Positions 23,425 through 34,666 of a DNA stretch of 64,000 nucleotides are shown here, piece by piece (the first letter of the stretch is position 1; every line of letters begins with the position of its first letter). The stretch covers positions 62,001 to 126,000 of the forward strand of contig SEMN01000788.1 in the NCBI GenBank assembly GCA_005408345.1, in the 5' to 3' direction. Under the pieces are notes generated by a model. That model was not told the DNA's origin. It made no database searches and saw only the letters and a program-made list of their open reading frames with translations. Both the position numbers and the translations under genes were made by a program. The stretch is from Macquaria australasica. Lineage: Eukaryota; Chordata; Actinopteri; Centrarchiformes; Percichthyidae.

Positions 23425-24183
23425 GCATATAGATGGAAACCATAAACTGGTGAGGTGGAGAATGGTCTTTCACGGATGCGTTAATGGCTTTGGTCGGACC
23501 ATCATATACTTGCAGTGCCTCAACAACAACAGGGCATCAAGTGTACTGGAACTGTTTTGTACTGGTGTACAGAGCTTTGGCCTTCCCTTAAGAGTGCGCT
23601 GTGACCATGGCATGGAGAACACAGGGGTTGCCCGGTATATGCTGGAGAGAAGGTGGTTAAACAGATGCAGTGTCATTACTGGACACTGTCCACAATCAGA
23701 GGATAGAACGGCTGTGGGCAGAGCTAAATAGAGTTGTCTCATTCCACTTCAGTAACCTCTTCACCTTCATGGAGAATGAGGGCATACTGGATTCTACAGA
23801 TGAACTCCATATGTTTTGTCTACACTACATCTACTTGCCAAGAGTTCAAAGGGCAGCTGAAGAATTCCAAAATCAGTGGAACCACCATGGATTATCTACA
23901 CAGGGAGGACAAACACCTCTTCAACTGTGGCAGAGAGGGGTTCTTAACAGTGCCGGAACTGGTGCAATTCAGGACATTTTTGCAGGAAATGATACCTTGG
24001 AAATCAATGAAGACACCCCTCTACAGTTAGAGACTGTAAACAATATTGTTGTTCCAGCAAATTACTTTATTGTAAATCAAACCGTTATGAACAGAATTCA
24101 AGGAACAGTAGACCCACTGACTGAAGATGGTAACCATGGCATACAATTATTTTTAGGCCTGGTGAATTTTCTTAGTGAACTGT

Positions 24184-24189
24184 AATAAA
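24184..24189 (+). promoter_or_regulatory. Polyadenylation signal overlapping the integrase stop
   Basis: The end of the integrase frame reads CTG TAA TAAAG: the stop codon TAA (24183-24185) overlaps an AATAAA hexamer. The 3' UTR would then be only about 20-30 bases long, leaving about 330 bases to the end of the convergent HECT gene. Confidence 0.6.
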
Positions 24190-24535
24190 GCTGCTCGAGT
24201 GCTAGAACCCTGTGGGTTGTTTTCTAACAGATGAATGGTCAATGGCTGCATTTATATAGTGCTTTTATGCAAAGTGCTTAACAGTCTCACAACATTTAAA
24301 AACTAACATTTGATGTTTCTTTGCACCAATGTGCCTTAATATCCTAAAAAAAACAAATTTAAAAAAATCTCCCAACTACTCAGCACTAAGCAAAGTTTCT
24401 TTTCAAACTGTAGTAGTTCGCATCAAATAAAAGATTTTTTCAAAAAACAAACAAAAAAATAGTAGCTCATATGTTCACACATACTACCTGAAACATCCTC
24501 AACACGGTACTTGGAACAAACATAAGTTTCCCACA

Positions 24536-27500
24536 TTATTCTCTGCCAAAACCCTGGGTGTTACCTAATGCAAAGTCCATACTCTCCATGAAATCCTCAT
24601 ATGTGTCAAGCAGTGGCAACTTAAGGCAGTTGATGCAGGTGTTCGCCATAGGCAAATGGCATCTGGGGCTGACGGACTGATCATGTAGGAAATCAATTGA
24701 TGGTTGAGGGGAGAAGCCAACTGGAGGGATGACACTTGCACCCGTTGCAAAGGCTAGGATTTTACCTAGCTTTGAGGGTCCCACTTGCTCTACCACACAG
24801 AAAAACAAGCAAGCAAACATCAATGAGATCAATGAGAATTTACAGCAATTATATCAGAATGTTAAAAGTACCACATAGAAAGCTCCAAACGAAAAGAATG
24901 AAAGACAAAGAAAGAGAGAAAGGAAAGTGACAGATGAAAAAGATGTAAGGAGAGAAGGGGTGAAAAAAAGAAAAGTTAACAGAAATACAAAGATTGCATA
25001 TAAAAACTATTCAAAAGGTATATAATGGAAAGACAGTCAATTCTACAGGAGACAGACTGTAAAAAGAAAGGAAGTAAAGACTAAAGATAGAGGAAGGGAA
25101 GATGAGTAAAAATTAAAAAGAAGGAATAAATGAAAAAGGAAAGAAGAAAATAGAGACCAAATATGGAAGCAGAAGTTGACAAACTGGCCAGACGGATGCA
25201 ATAAACCAAAGGTTAGGGAAAAACCATAATCGTTTTGATTCATCCTCTGAGAATAATGAATGTTCATTACAATTAGTAGTCCAAGTATTTCCTCCTACCC
25301 CCTCCCCTGTATTTGTACACTTTGCAAACATGACAAAAACATGAGACAGTGCCATATCTAGCAGCAATATTTACCTTCAACATCCTGCAGGTAATCCCTC
25401 CAAAATGGAACAACACGTTCTTCTTCCCTTCTCTTGTTGCTTCCCACTGCAGACAGCCGGATGTGGAAAAGGTGATCCATTAAGTCAGCAGTGAGTGGGG
25501 ATGGTTCATGACACATTAAGGGTCTAAAACTGTCTGGATGCATTCTGATTACATCCAGAACACAAAGGGTCTTCAGCCCCTCCCTAAATCTATAAAAATG
25601 AGACAAATGAGAAGACAAAAAAGGCTTTCAAATTGGGCTGGAATCATATTGCTTCACCAATGCAGAATAAATGCCAGAAAATCCAAGATGCCAGCAGAAG
25701 TTAGGATGAAATCTAGGATGGCAAAACATGTGAAATGTTTGATGTCTTTGAGAATCTGAAATAAATCTGTTCAGACTTGCCAAACATAATTTCAAATCCA
25801 GTTCAGTCCCAAATGTAAAAGCTAGCAATCATTTTTAGAAGAACCAGGGGAAAAACTACATTGAATTTATTGCTGTTGAAATGTTGTTATTTTTTTATTT
25901 TTTTAACAGCAGTACCACTCATAGACTGCAGATCATTCCAAATGTTTAACAGAATATTTTAACACGTTTAACAGAATATTTTCCTGCTGTTGGATACGTG
26001 GTCCGGCCTATACTAGGTTTACCTAGTCTTGTTTGGAACCTGTTTTTCCTTTGAGTTTACTTTACTTGTAGGTCTAGTTTATAAGGATATACAGTGGCTT
26101 ATTAATTAAAAATATACAGTACATGTTCAAATGTTTTGTTCTTGTATTTATGCAGAGTAAAATGGTAGAAAATATCACTTATCATCCATGTAACAAAAAT
26201 TTCACTAATTTGGTTTCTGAACAATAGTGTTACACAAACCTTTCAAATATCCCGCAGACTCTGTGGACCACCTGAAACATGAGAATATCTTGAACCAGCA
26301 GATCTCTGTCTTCAATGCATTTCAATGGCCTGAGACACCCAGCATTTGCCAGGTAATCTTGCAGTGGTTCAGTGGCGTGTATCAGATCATCCAAAGACGT
26401 ACATTCGGACACCTAAAAACACCACACAATAAAAAAAGAGAAACAACAAACTAAAGCATAGGTCGGCAACCAGGAATGCAAACAGTATGTGTAAAAATCT
26501 GCAGGTTCTATTTGACAAGTGTTTTGCTGCTAGAAAACAACACCACACACTTTTAACTGTTTAGAGAGGTGTTGATTGTACTGTATGATCTTTTTGGAGT
26601 CTGCACGTTTTGGTGCTGTTGAACTGGATTGCATTATACTGAGAGGTGTTTTGGTTATTTAGCCTTCCATCATTGAAATGAAAAAATGATCATACAGTTG
26701 AATCAACACCTCTCTAAAACAGAACAAAAACTGAACATTAAAACACAGGATTTATTGCAGGACTGTTGGATTAGACTACATTAGTTTTAGTGAGGTAGAC
26801 CTAATAAACTGGCAACTGAGTGTATATTTACAATGCATTTACCTTTTTAACCTTCTCATAGAGGTCTGTATCAGCAATGTCTGCCAAGACAGGCTTTACT
26901 GAGGAATTGCCACCAAGTAGACGAGAATACAGTGTTGGTGCAATGAATCCTGGTGGAGGACCGCCATGGACAAGTCTTACGGCAATGGCCCGGCCAGCGA
27001 CAAAATATCGATCTTGTCTTAAAGCTGAAGCAAGCATGGCATGGAAGACAAAACACAGGGTAAAATGGATGGCACAAAATTAGGGCTGAGGAAAAGGGAT
27101 ACTGTAAAAAAAATCAATACACTGGAACCAAAAATAAAGCATATACCTGAACTGTCAAAAGCCAAGTTCAACTTGCCATCTCTTCCTTCAAACATTGGTG
27201 ACAGTGCCAGGGCTTCCATGAGCAACTGTAAAAATTCTCTCCTAGGGCCACCAAGGTCCACAGCCTCTTCATCCATTCCCAAGTCATCTGAAAACTTAAT
27301 GCACATCTGGTACTTGGGATTATAGGACAGTCGTCTGAAGCCCCGCAGAGAACCATCCAGTACTGAAGACCTATTAATGTTGAACCTGCATCTTTGGTTA
27401 CTGTCAATTTGGGATGCAAGATTGAGGAGCACCTCCTGTGCTGATTTAGTGTTTGGGTGTTCAGATGCCCTGTTGAAAGAAAAAAAGTATTAGGATAGGG

Positions 27501-28079
27501 ATAAGATCATACTTTCTGGGGAATGTGTTATCCTCACACAACTATGTCAAATAAGTTATATAAATCATATATATTATTTATTATATTGTTATACATTATC
27601 ATATATACTTATTGATATAAATCAATAAGTTATATAAATCAATAAATCTGGTCTGATCCACAACTACCAGAAGAGCTTGTTTGAGGTTACTGCTGCCAAA
27701 GAGGCTCGACCAGTTATTAAATCCAAGGCTTCACTTACTTTTTCCACCAGCACTGTGAATGTTTAATGGCTGTGTTCAATAAAGACACCAAAGATTATAA
27801 TAGTTTGTGTGTTAGCTTAAAATTAGCTTAAAGACATTGTGTTTGTCTACACTTGTGACTTTGATGAAGATGAGATCACATTTTATTAGCAATTCATGCA
27901 GAAAACCAGATAATTCCAAAGAGTTCACTGACTTTTTCTTACCACTGTTTATCTGAAATGAGTACACTCATTAAAACAGTGTCATATTAACCAGCCACTT
28001 ACACATGACTCTCAAGACTGGCCATTATAGCCTGGTTTAACTCCTCATCATCAGAAGAAAGGTCTGAGATGGAACCCAT
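24536..28079 (-). CDS. UIM-HECT ubiquitin ligase of the large transposon (G2E3-like)
   Basis: Six exons are supported by consensus splice sites: 28079-28003, 27469-27147, 27024-26843, 26412-26240, 25589-25375 and 24789-24536. Their lengths (77, 323, 182, 173, 215, 254) sum to 1224, so the phases close on a 407-residue frame with no stop. Residues 1-25 contain a ubiquitin-interacting motif, DDEELNQAIMASLES, with the Ala and Ser at the consensus spacing. The rest is a HECT domain like that of G2/M-phase-specific E3 ligase-like proteins: FNINRSSVLDGSLRGF, VDLGGPRREFLQLLMEAL, GRAIAVRLVHGGPPPGF. The C-lobe ends with ANTCINCLKLP; the Cys after NT (about residue 375) is the expected thioester cysteine. 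It should transfer ubiquitin to a substrate I cannot name. An upstream module at 28130-28986 was probably once in frame with it. Confidence 0.85.
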
Positions 28080-28129
28080 GATCGAAAGTTAGGCAGCATA
28101 GTCGTCATTGCTAGCTGATGGAGTCTGGG

Positions 28130-28986
28130 TCACTGTGGCAACACTAAGTCAATGACACTGGTCGCTTGCTGTGTTGCAGAGGGCTGGTTAGCTCTGGTCA
28201 TGATATCACTGGTCGCTTGCTGTGTTGCAGAGGGATGGTTAGCTCTGGCCCTTCTTGTGAAATGATAACTAGAAATCTGCTGTGTTGATGCAATTTGGTT
28301 TCTCCTGGCCCTCATACGGTCACTGGTCTGACTGGCAGCAGTAGTTCTGTGGTCACTAGATGCTGATGTAGTGTCAACCTCCACACAACTGTCCTCTGAA
28401 TCTGTGCTGTCAAACTAAAACAACAAAATACTATGCATTTATAAAATGATGGGGTTAAGCCCATAGCCAAACCATGAGAACTGAATGCTCCAATTGAGAC
28501 AGAAACACACTGATTCACATTATTTTTAAATAGCTTACTGGAAATGGAAGATTGCTTAATGGCCTAATGTACACAGCCTTTGATTTGAACACCTTGTGAA
28601 TCATAAAACCACTCAGTTCCTGACCCTCACGCAACTTTGGTGAAACCAGTTTGTTTCCACATGCCATCAAAAGTTCAATACTGAAAAAATAACAAGAATA
28701 AATAGAATTCAATTTCAAAACCAGTCTGTAGCAATCAACCCATGAACTATAATGTACAATGCCTTAATATTCCAACATTATAATACCTGACATCCTCAGG
28801 AATTCTGTCCTTGAATGCTTTTCTAATCTCTGCAATGACTGTCCTGCAGTCCCACGTTTTCCTCATTTCAAAGGCACTTAAAATATAGCCACTTTCATGA
28901 AGCCTTGTTTTTGTTTTGTGTTTGCAAACTTTGTCCCATGCAAAATTAGGTCCTTGTTGAAGGTAGGGTGATTTGGGGCGGTAGGC
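28130..28986 (-). pseudogene. N-terminal module of the transposon HECT gene
   Basis: Three phase-compatible exons precede the UIM exon: 28986-28787 (AYRPKSPYLQQGPNFAWDK...), 28680-28539 (SIELLMACGNKLVSPKL...VFKSKAVYIRPLSNLPFP) and 28414-28130 (FDSTDSEDSCVEVDTTS...). The last exon encodes a twice-repeated RAN-H/Q-PSATQQATS motif from a 47-bp DNA duplication, then stops after IDLVLPQ. In another frame the coding-like text continues VATVTQTPSASNDDYAA, hits one TAA, then LSIMGSISD, which is the UIM exon. One indel and one nonsense change, or an unrecognised intron, therefore separate it from the HECT part. I recognise no enzymatic domain here; the 28680-28539 segment resembles the region before the HECT in fish G2E3-like proteins. 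Confidence 0.6.
28140..28245 (-). repeat. 47-bp coding tandem repeat
   Basis: CACTGGTCGCTTGCTGTGTT plus GCAGAGGG-TGGTTAGCTCTGG occurs twice (about 28155-28198 and 28205-28250). On the minus strand it encodes RANHPSATQQATSDI and RANQPSATQQATSVI. Confidence 0.75.
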
Positions 28987-29164
28987 CTAAAAAAGAAAGC
29001 ATAATCATTACATTTAGTCATTTAGCAAACAAAGCGACTTACAATCAAGGCAAGACAATCAAACATTTAGAGGACAGTTACTCAAAAGAGCCTTGTCTCA
29101 ATACATAGTGCATTACATATTTTTTTTAATCTGCAATAGGTGAGCCTAGAATCACCCATGTCAA

Positions 29165-29245
29165 GAGGAAGATAAACTCGAATGGTGCCAGTGACAAAGT
29201 CAGCGCGACCATTAACCTGCTGGACTGTATCAGTCTGAAACACAA
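29165..29245 (-). CDS. Possible additional exon of the HECT gene
   Basis: After an acceptor-like TGTTTCAG (minus strand), the frame reads TDTVQQVNGRADFVTGTIRV then YLPLDMGDSR. It looks protein-coding and lies upstream of the three-exon module, but I could not find a donor that meets the next exon in phase, so the exon or its end may be decayed. Confidence 0.35.
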
Positions 29246-30154
29246 TTTCCATGTGTTGCAGTTTATTTATGATCTACATATGATATAGGTAACAGAAGTT
29301 AAATTATATACAGTTCATATTACGTATATAGTTAGTTACTTATATAGTTATATAGTATAAATAAGAGTCAATGTAAGTATGCATACTAAAAGATGTTACA
29401 GAATAACTCCTTTTTATTGTAAAATTATCCTCTCATCTCCCCAAAGTGTGGTTGTCTGTGTTCTAGCTGTCTGTGTTCTAGCCAGATCCTGGCTACACAG
29501 CCGACACAGCCGATCTCTCTCTCTCTCACTGCGCTATCCCCCTATTCTGCAAGCCAAAGTGTGCTCAATGACTGACATGACATCTTTCAGTGCTAGCTCT
29601 TTCTAATGTAGCCCCGCTGCAGTTACTCTGATGCCCGAGTAGTTTTTTTGTTTATTTTCCCAGGACACTGGACACACATAGCTAATATGTAGCATTACTT
29701 AAAACAGCAGATGGAACAATGCAGGCTAGACTTAATTAGTGAAATGGTCTGACACAGCAAACTGACTGGTACTCAAGCCTAGAGTATGATTAGTTGTTGT
29801 CGTTTTAAGGTAATGTTGGTCGAAAATACCTGACATTAACACTAGGACAGTTCTGAATGTTGATTTAGTTTACTTTTCAATTAGCTAGCTAGCTGTTAGA
29901 TCAGTTGATTTACAGGTTAGTCAGCCAATATGCGGGTATAATGTTATTCAGCAGCGTTAATTTTAACAAAATAAACACTATAATGTCTCACTTCTAACAT
30001 TTTCACTGTCCCTTACTGACAAAAGTAACGTTAACAGCTAGTGTTACTGCTAACGTGTTAGCTTAGAAGTAGTAATGTTAATAAGCGGGGGCTTAAATAA
30101 AAACCAGATCCGCGGATAAATAGCTAAATATGATTCAACCTTGAATGAACTCAC

Positions 30155-30372
30155 ATCTTCCTTGACTTTGAAGCCCATCCACCGAAATACTGTTGAGTTT
30201 GATATCGAGGTCGCATCACTTGGTTCACATTAAGGTTAGCTCCAGACAAAGTGCCACTGGCGCTCCCTGATAACGTTACACCTGAGCCAGGTCTGAATAT
30301 CCACCGCATTTCCTCCTCAACGGCAGCGTTAGAATGGGCCCCTGTGGATGGCTGTCGACTTTGAGCAAACAT
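30155..30372 (-). CDS. Candidate first exon of the HECT gene
   Basis: An ATG at 30372 opens MFAQSRQPSTGAHSNAAVEE, followed by a Gly/Ser-rich stretch and RPRYQTQQYFGGWASKSRK, then a GAT|GTGAGT donor at about 30154. It is the only reasonable start in this part of the element and sits about 190 bp inside the inner inverted repeat, mirroring the integrase start on the other side. The link to the downstream exons is inferred. Confidence 0.4.
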
Positions 30373-30561
30373 TTGACATTGTTGTGTGTAGTGTTGGAGA
30401 GTTTAAAATGTTATTTAAGAGGCCAATCGCTTCATTGGCTCGCTCCCTGTCCACCATCTTCTGTTATCAATCATTATTGGGAAGGCGGGCCATATCCGTG
30501 AAATCCCGCTTCTTCTATCTTCATCAAAGATAACCAATCAGAAACTGAGAATGTAGTACTA

Positions 30562-30591
30562 TTTCCGTTTCAATCAAACTCTCTCACACAA
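30562..30591 (-). repeat. Inner inverted repeat, right
   Basis: Reverse complement TGTGTGAGAGAGTTTGATTG followed by AAACGGAAAT matches 16586-16614. It is the border between the unique core and the right subterminal array. Confidence 0.6.
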
Positions 30592-30811
30592 ACAACTATT
30601 CTCATTCACATATCCTACCAGACTGTCTTACATTCACTGTCATTTTGTTTGTTACACATAATTATTTACATTCACGTGTACTATTTATTTCTCTTACATA
30701 TGCTACTGTGCCCTTTCAAATATATTATTCTCTCATACATATTAGACCTTTGTTTCACATACACTATTAACTTCATTTACATATACTACCATACTTGCAT
30801 ACATATACTAT
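30580..30811. repeat. Right subterminal array, inner half
   Basis: Degenerate units of the TCTCACACA / TTACATTCAC / CATATACTA type. The array is cut by L2 copy D; its outer half (35495-35690) has the opposite strand sense. Confidence 0.7.
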
Positions 30812-31520
30812 TAATTCAGTTCAATTCAATTCAGTTTTATTTATATAGCGCCATATCATAACAAAGTTATCTCAGGGCACTTTTTCGAATAGAGCAAGTC
30901 TAGACCGACTCTTTATATTTACAGAGACCCAACAGTTCCCACCATGAGCAAGCACTATGCGACAGTGGCAAGGGAAAAACTCCCTTTTAACAGGTAGAAA
31001 CCTCGAGCAGAACCAGGCTCAAGGTGGGCGGTCATCTGCCTCGACCGGTTGGGTTGAAGGGGGAAGGGGGGAGCGGGAGAGAGAGAGCAGGAGGAAAGAG
31101 AACATACAGCAGCACAATACAGTTCCACATATGGATGTAAGGCAATAGATATGGTAATGGCATTGATGTTAACACCAACAGAAACAACACTAAGAGCAAC
31201 ACCATAATAGCAACACTAATAACAAGAGCAACAACAGCAATAGCAGCAGCGGGTGCAGAGCAGGAGCACGGGGGCAGCAGGTGGCAGCAACCACAGACCC
31301 AGACTCTACAACTCCAGAGGCAGAAACACCTGCAGAAAGCAACAGAAGGAGAGAGAGAGGAGAGAAAGCACACAACTACGGGAAGAAGTTGAATTAATAA
31401 CAAGCATTGATGGGATATGAGGGCGTACAGATGGAGAGGAAGAGGAGGAGAGAGGAGCTCAGTGCATCATAGGAAGTCCCCCGGCAGTCTAGGCCTATAG
31501 CAGCATAAATAAGGGGTGGC

Positions 31521-34500
31521 TCAGGGGTCACCTGAGTCAGCCCTACTATAAGCTTTATCAAAGAGGAAAGTCTTAAGCCTACTCTTAAATGTGAGGAGGT
31601 TGTCCACCTCCCGTACACAAACTGGGATCTGGTTCCACAGGAGAGGAGTTTGATAGCTGAAGGCTCTGGCTCCCATTCTACTTTTAGAGACTCTAGGAAC
31701 CACAAGGAACCCTGCATTCTGGGAGCGCAGTGCTCTAGTGGGGTAATAGGGTACTATGAGCTCTTGGAGATATGATCGTGCCTGACCATTTAGGGCTTTG
31801 AATGTGAGGAGAAGGATTTTAAATTCTATTCTGGATTTTATAGGGAGCCAGTGTAGAGAAGCTAATATTGGAGAAATATGTTCTCTTTTTCTGGTTCTTG
31901 TCAGTAAACGTGCCGCAGCATTCTGAATCAGCTGGAGAGTCTTTATTGGGGGGATTTATTGGGGCAGCCTGATAATAGAGAGTTGCAGTAGTCCAGCCTA
32001 GACGTAACAAATGTATGGACTAGTTTTTCTGCATCTTTTTGAGATAGGATGTGCCTGATTTTTGCAATGTTACGTAAATGAGAAAAGGCAGTTCTTGAAG
32101 TTTGTTTTATGTGGGAGTTAAAGGACATATCCTGATCAAAGATAACTCCAAGATTCCTTACGGTTTCACTGGAGGCCAGGGCAATGCCATCTAGAGAAAC
32201 TATATCTTTAGATAATGTGTTTCGAAGGTGTTCGGGGCCAAGTACAATAACTTCGGTTTTGTCTGAGTTTAACATCAGAAAATTGCAGGTCATCCAGGTT
32301 TTTATGTCCCCAAGGCATGCCTGAAGTTTAGCCAATTGATTGGTTTCATCTGGCTTGATCGATAAATATAATTGGGTATCATCTGCATAACAATGAAAAT
32401 GTATGGAGTGCTTCCTAATAATATTGCCTAAAGGAAGCATATACAAGGTAAATAGAATTGGTCCAAGCACAGAACCTTGTGGAACTCCGTGACTAACTTT
32501 GGCGTGCATAGAGGATTCATCGTGCGTGTACAAACTGATATCGATCTGATAAATAGGATTTAAACCAGCAGTGCGGTATCTTTAATGTGAATTAAATGTT
32601 CTAGTCTCTGTAATAGAATGTGATGGTCAATGGTATCGAATGCAGCACTAAGATCTAATTAAGCAAGTACAGAACAAGTCCTTTGTCTGATGCAATTAGA
32701 AGGTCATTTGTAACTTTCACCAGTGCTGTCTCTGTGCTATGATGCACTCTAAATCCTGACTGAAAATCTCAAACAGCTTGTTGTTGTGTAGAAAGTCCCA
32801 CAACTGATTGGCGACTGCTTTCTCAAGGACCTTAGAGAGAAAAGGAGGGTTAGATATAGGTCTATAATTTGACAAAATCCCTGGATCAAGAGTGGGCTTT
32901 TTAAGAAGAGGCTTAATTACAGCTACTTTAAAGGACTGTGGCACATAGCCTTTAAATAAGGACAGATTGATCATATCTAGTACATAAGTGCTAAGGGTAA
33001 AATTTCTTTAAGCAGCCTAGTTGGGACGGGGTCTAAGAGACACGTTGATGGCTTAGATGAGGAAATCATGGAAGTTAGTTGACTAAGGTTGATGGGAGAA
33101 AAGCAGTCTAAATGTGCAGGTTTTACAGTTGTTTCTAAGGTTCCTGTGTTTGAAGATAAGTCAGTACCAACTGAGGGCGGGAGGTGCTGAATTTTGTCTC
33201 TAATAGTTAGAATTTTATCATTAAAGAAGCTCATAAAGTCATTACTACTGAGGTCTATTGGAATACATGGCTCAACAGAGCTGTGACTCTCTGTCAACCT
33301 GGCTACAGTGCTGAACAGAAACCTGGGGTTGTTCTTATTTTCACTCCATTAATGATGGTAGTAAGCTGCTCTGGCGTACAGAGGCCTTCCTATAAATTTT
33401 AAGACTAACTTGCCAGGCTAAACATGATTCTTCCAGATTGGTGGAACGCCATTTCCTTTCAAGTTTTTGCGATGTTTGTTTTAATTTGCGGGTTTGCGGG
33501 TATACCATGGAGCTAACCTCCTCTGTTTTATTATCTTCTTTTTTAGAGGGGCGATAGAGTCGAGTGTTATTAGTAGTGAGCCTGCAGCACTATCAACAAG
33601 ATGATCAATTTGGGAGGGACTAAAGTTAGCATAGGAGTCATCTGTTACATTGAGACATGGAACTGAATTTAATGCCGATGGAATCCCTTCCTTAAATTTA
33701 GCTACAGCACTATCAGATAGACATCTAGTGTAGGAATGTTTGCCTGATGGCGTGTAGTCCAGTAATAGGAATTCAAAAGTTAATAGAAAATGGTCTGATA
33801 AAAAAGAATTCTGTGGAAAGACTATTAGATGTTCAATTTCAATCCCATAAACAAGAACAAGGTCGAGGGTGTGGTTAAAACAGTGAGTGGGTTTATGTAC
33901 ACTCTGACAGAAGCCAATCGAATCTAATAATGAGATAAACGCAGCACTAAGGCTATCATTTTCTACATCCACATGAATATTAAAATCACCTACAATAATT
34001 ATTTTATCTGTTTTAGGACTAAACCTGATAAGAACTCTGAGAATTCAGATAAAAATTCAGAATACGGTCCAGGAGCTCGGTATACTATAACAAATAGAAT
34101 TGGCTGTAGTGTTTTCCAGGTTGGGTGTGAAAGGCTAAGAACAAGGCTTTCGAACGAGTTATAATTTAATTTAGGTTTAGGTTTGATTAATAGGCTTGAG
34201 TCGAAGATGGCTGCAACTCCACCTCCTCGGCCTGAGCCTCGAGGAATGTGAGTATTAATGTGACTGGAGGGAGTGGATTCATTTAGGCTAACATATTCAT
34301 CGTGACACAGCCAGGTTTCAGTAAGACAAAATAAATCAATATTATGATCTGATATTAGATCGTTTACTAGAACAGCTTTAGATGAGAGAGATCTGATGTT
34401 TAAGTCCACATTTAATTCTCCTATTTTGTTGTACTGTTGCAGTGGAGGTTTTACTTTTTATTAGGTTTTTATGTGTAACTCCTCTTCTGTTTACTTTTGA

Positions 34501-34623
34501 TTTAAATAATTTAAGTGGTCGGGGGGCAGACAACCTCTCTGTGGAGTTTAGGGTGGGTAACTGCTTTAATGGAAGCGCAGAGAAGCGTGTAGGACTGCAG
34601 CTCTGCCTCCTGGTCTGGACCAC
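31521..34623 (-). pseudogene. L2 ORF2, copy D, degenerate
   Basis: The endonuclease motifs NIRSLSSKA, LTETWLCHDE and VYRAPGP are at 34409-33999, and the remainder including SDHFLL at 33972-33481. The reverse transcriptase YADDTQLYLS box is in the 32533-31943 frame. Indels at about 34015, 33350, 32530, 32660 and 31940 break the reading frame. ORF2 opens with MVQTRRQ at 34623. Confidence 0.9.
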
Positions 34624-34666
34624 AGACTGTATTAATTAATAAGTCTATGGTCTGAACTCTGAGTTG

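Larger units (their letters stand above)
16832..24185 (+). pseudogene. DDE integrase-core transposase, interrupted by L2
   Basis: This gene would encode the recombinase that moves the large element. Exon 1 (16832-17371) ends in a helix-turn-helix: GRPQYNILHEQITYCLSLGM, then RIAVCFGISRRTLYRHR. An L2 copy then interrupts it. Coding resumes at 21864 (LTYTAMSAEALTDIV, ending RRRIYNVQTPNQL) and a 1322-bp GT/AG intron (22103-23424) joins it to 23425. The catalytic core follows: HIDGNHK with the first Asp, RCDHGMEN with the second Asp, and HNQRIERLW with the Glu. A 2-bp loss near 23690, between ITGH and VHNQ, shifts the frame; the rest is open to the stop at 24183-24185. The GACCA duplication at the L2 edges restores the exon frame when the L2 is ignored. 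There is no reverse transcriptase or protease, so this is not a retroviral pol. The start at 16832 is uncertain; an upstream acceptor is possible near 16870. Confidence 0.85.

Noticed and set aside
16832..24185. Reading the integrase as a retroviral or gypsy pol remnant
   Set aside because: It has its own N-terminal helix-turn-helix, an intron, no reverse transcriptase or protease, no LTRs, and sits within terminal inverted repeats.
28515..28718. Treating the minus-strand frame as a separate small gene
   Set aside because: Splice sites at 28539 and 28680 and phase agreement show it is an exon of the HECT gene's N-terminal module.
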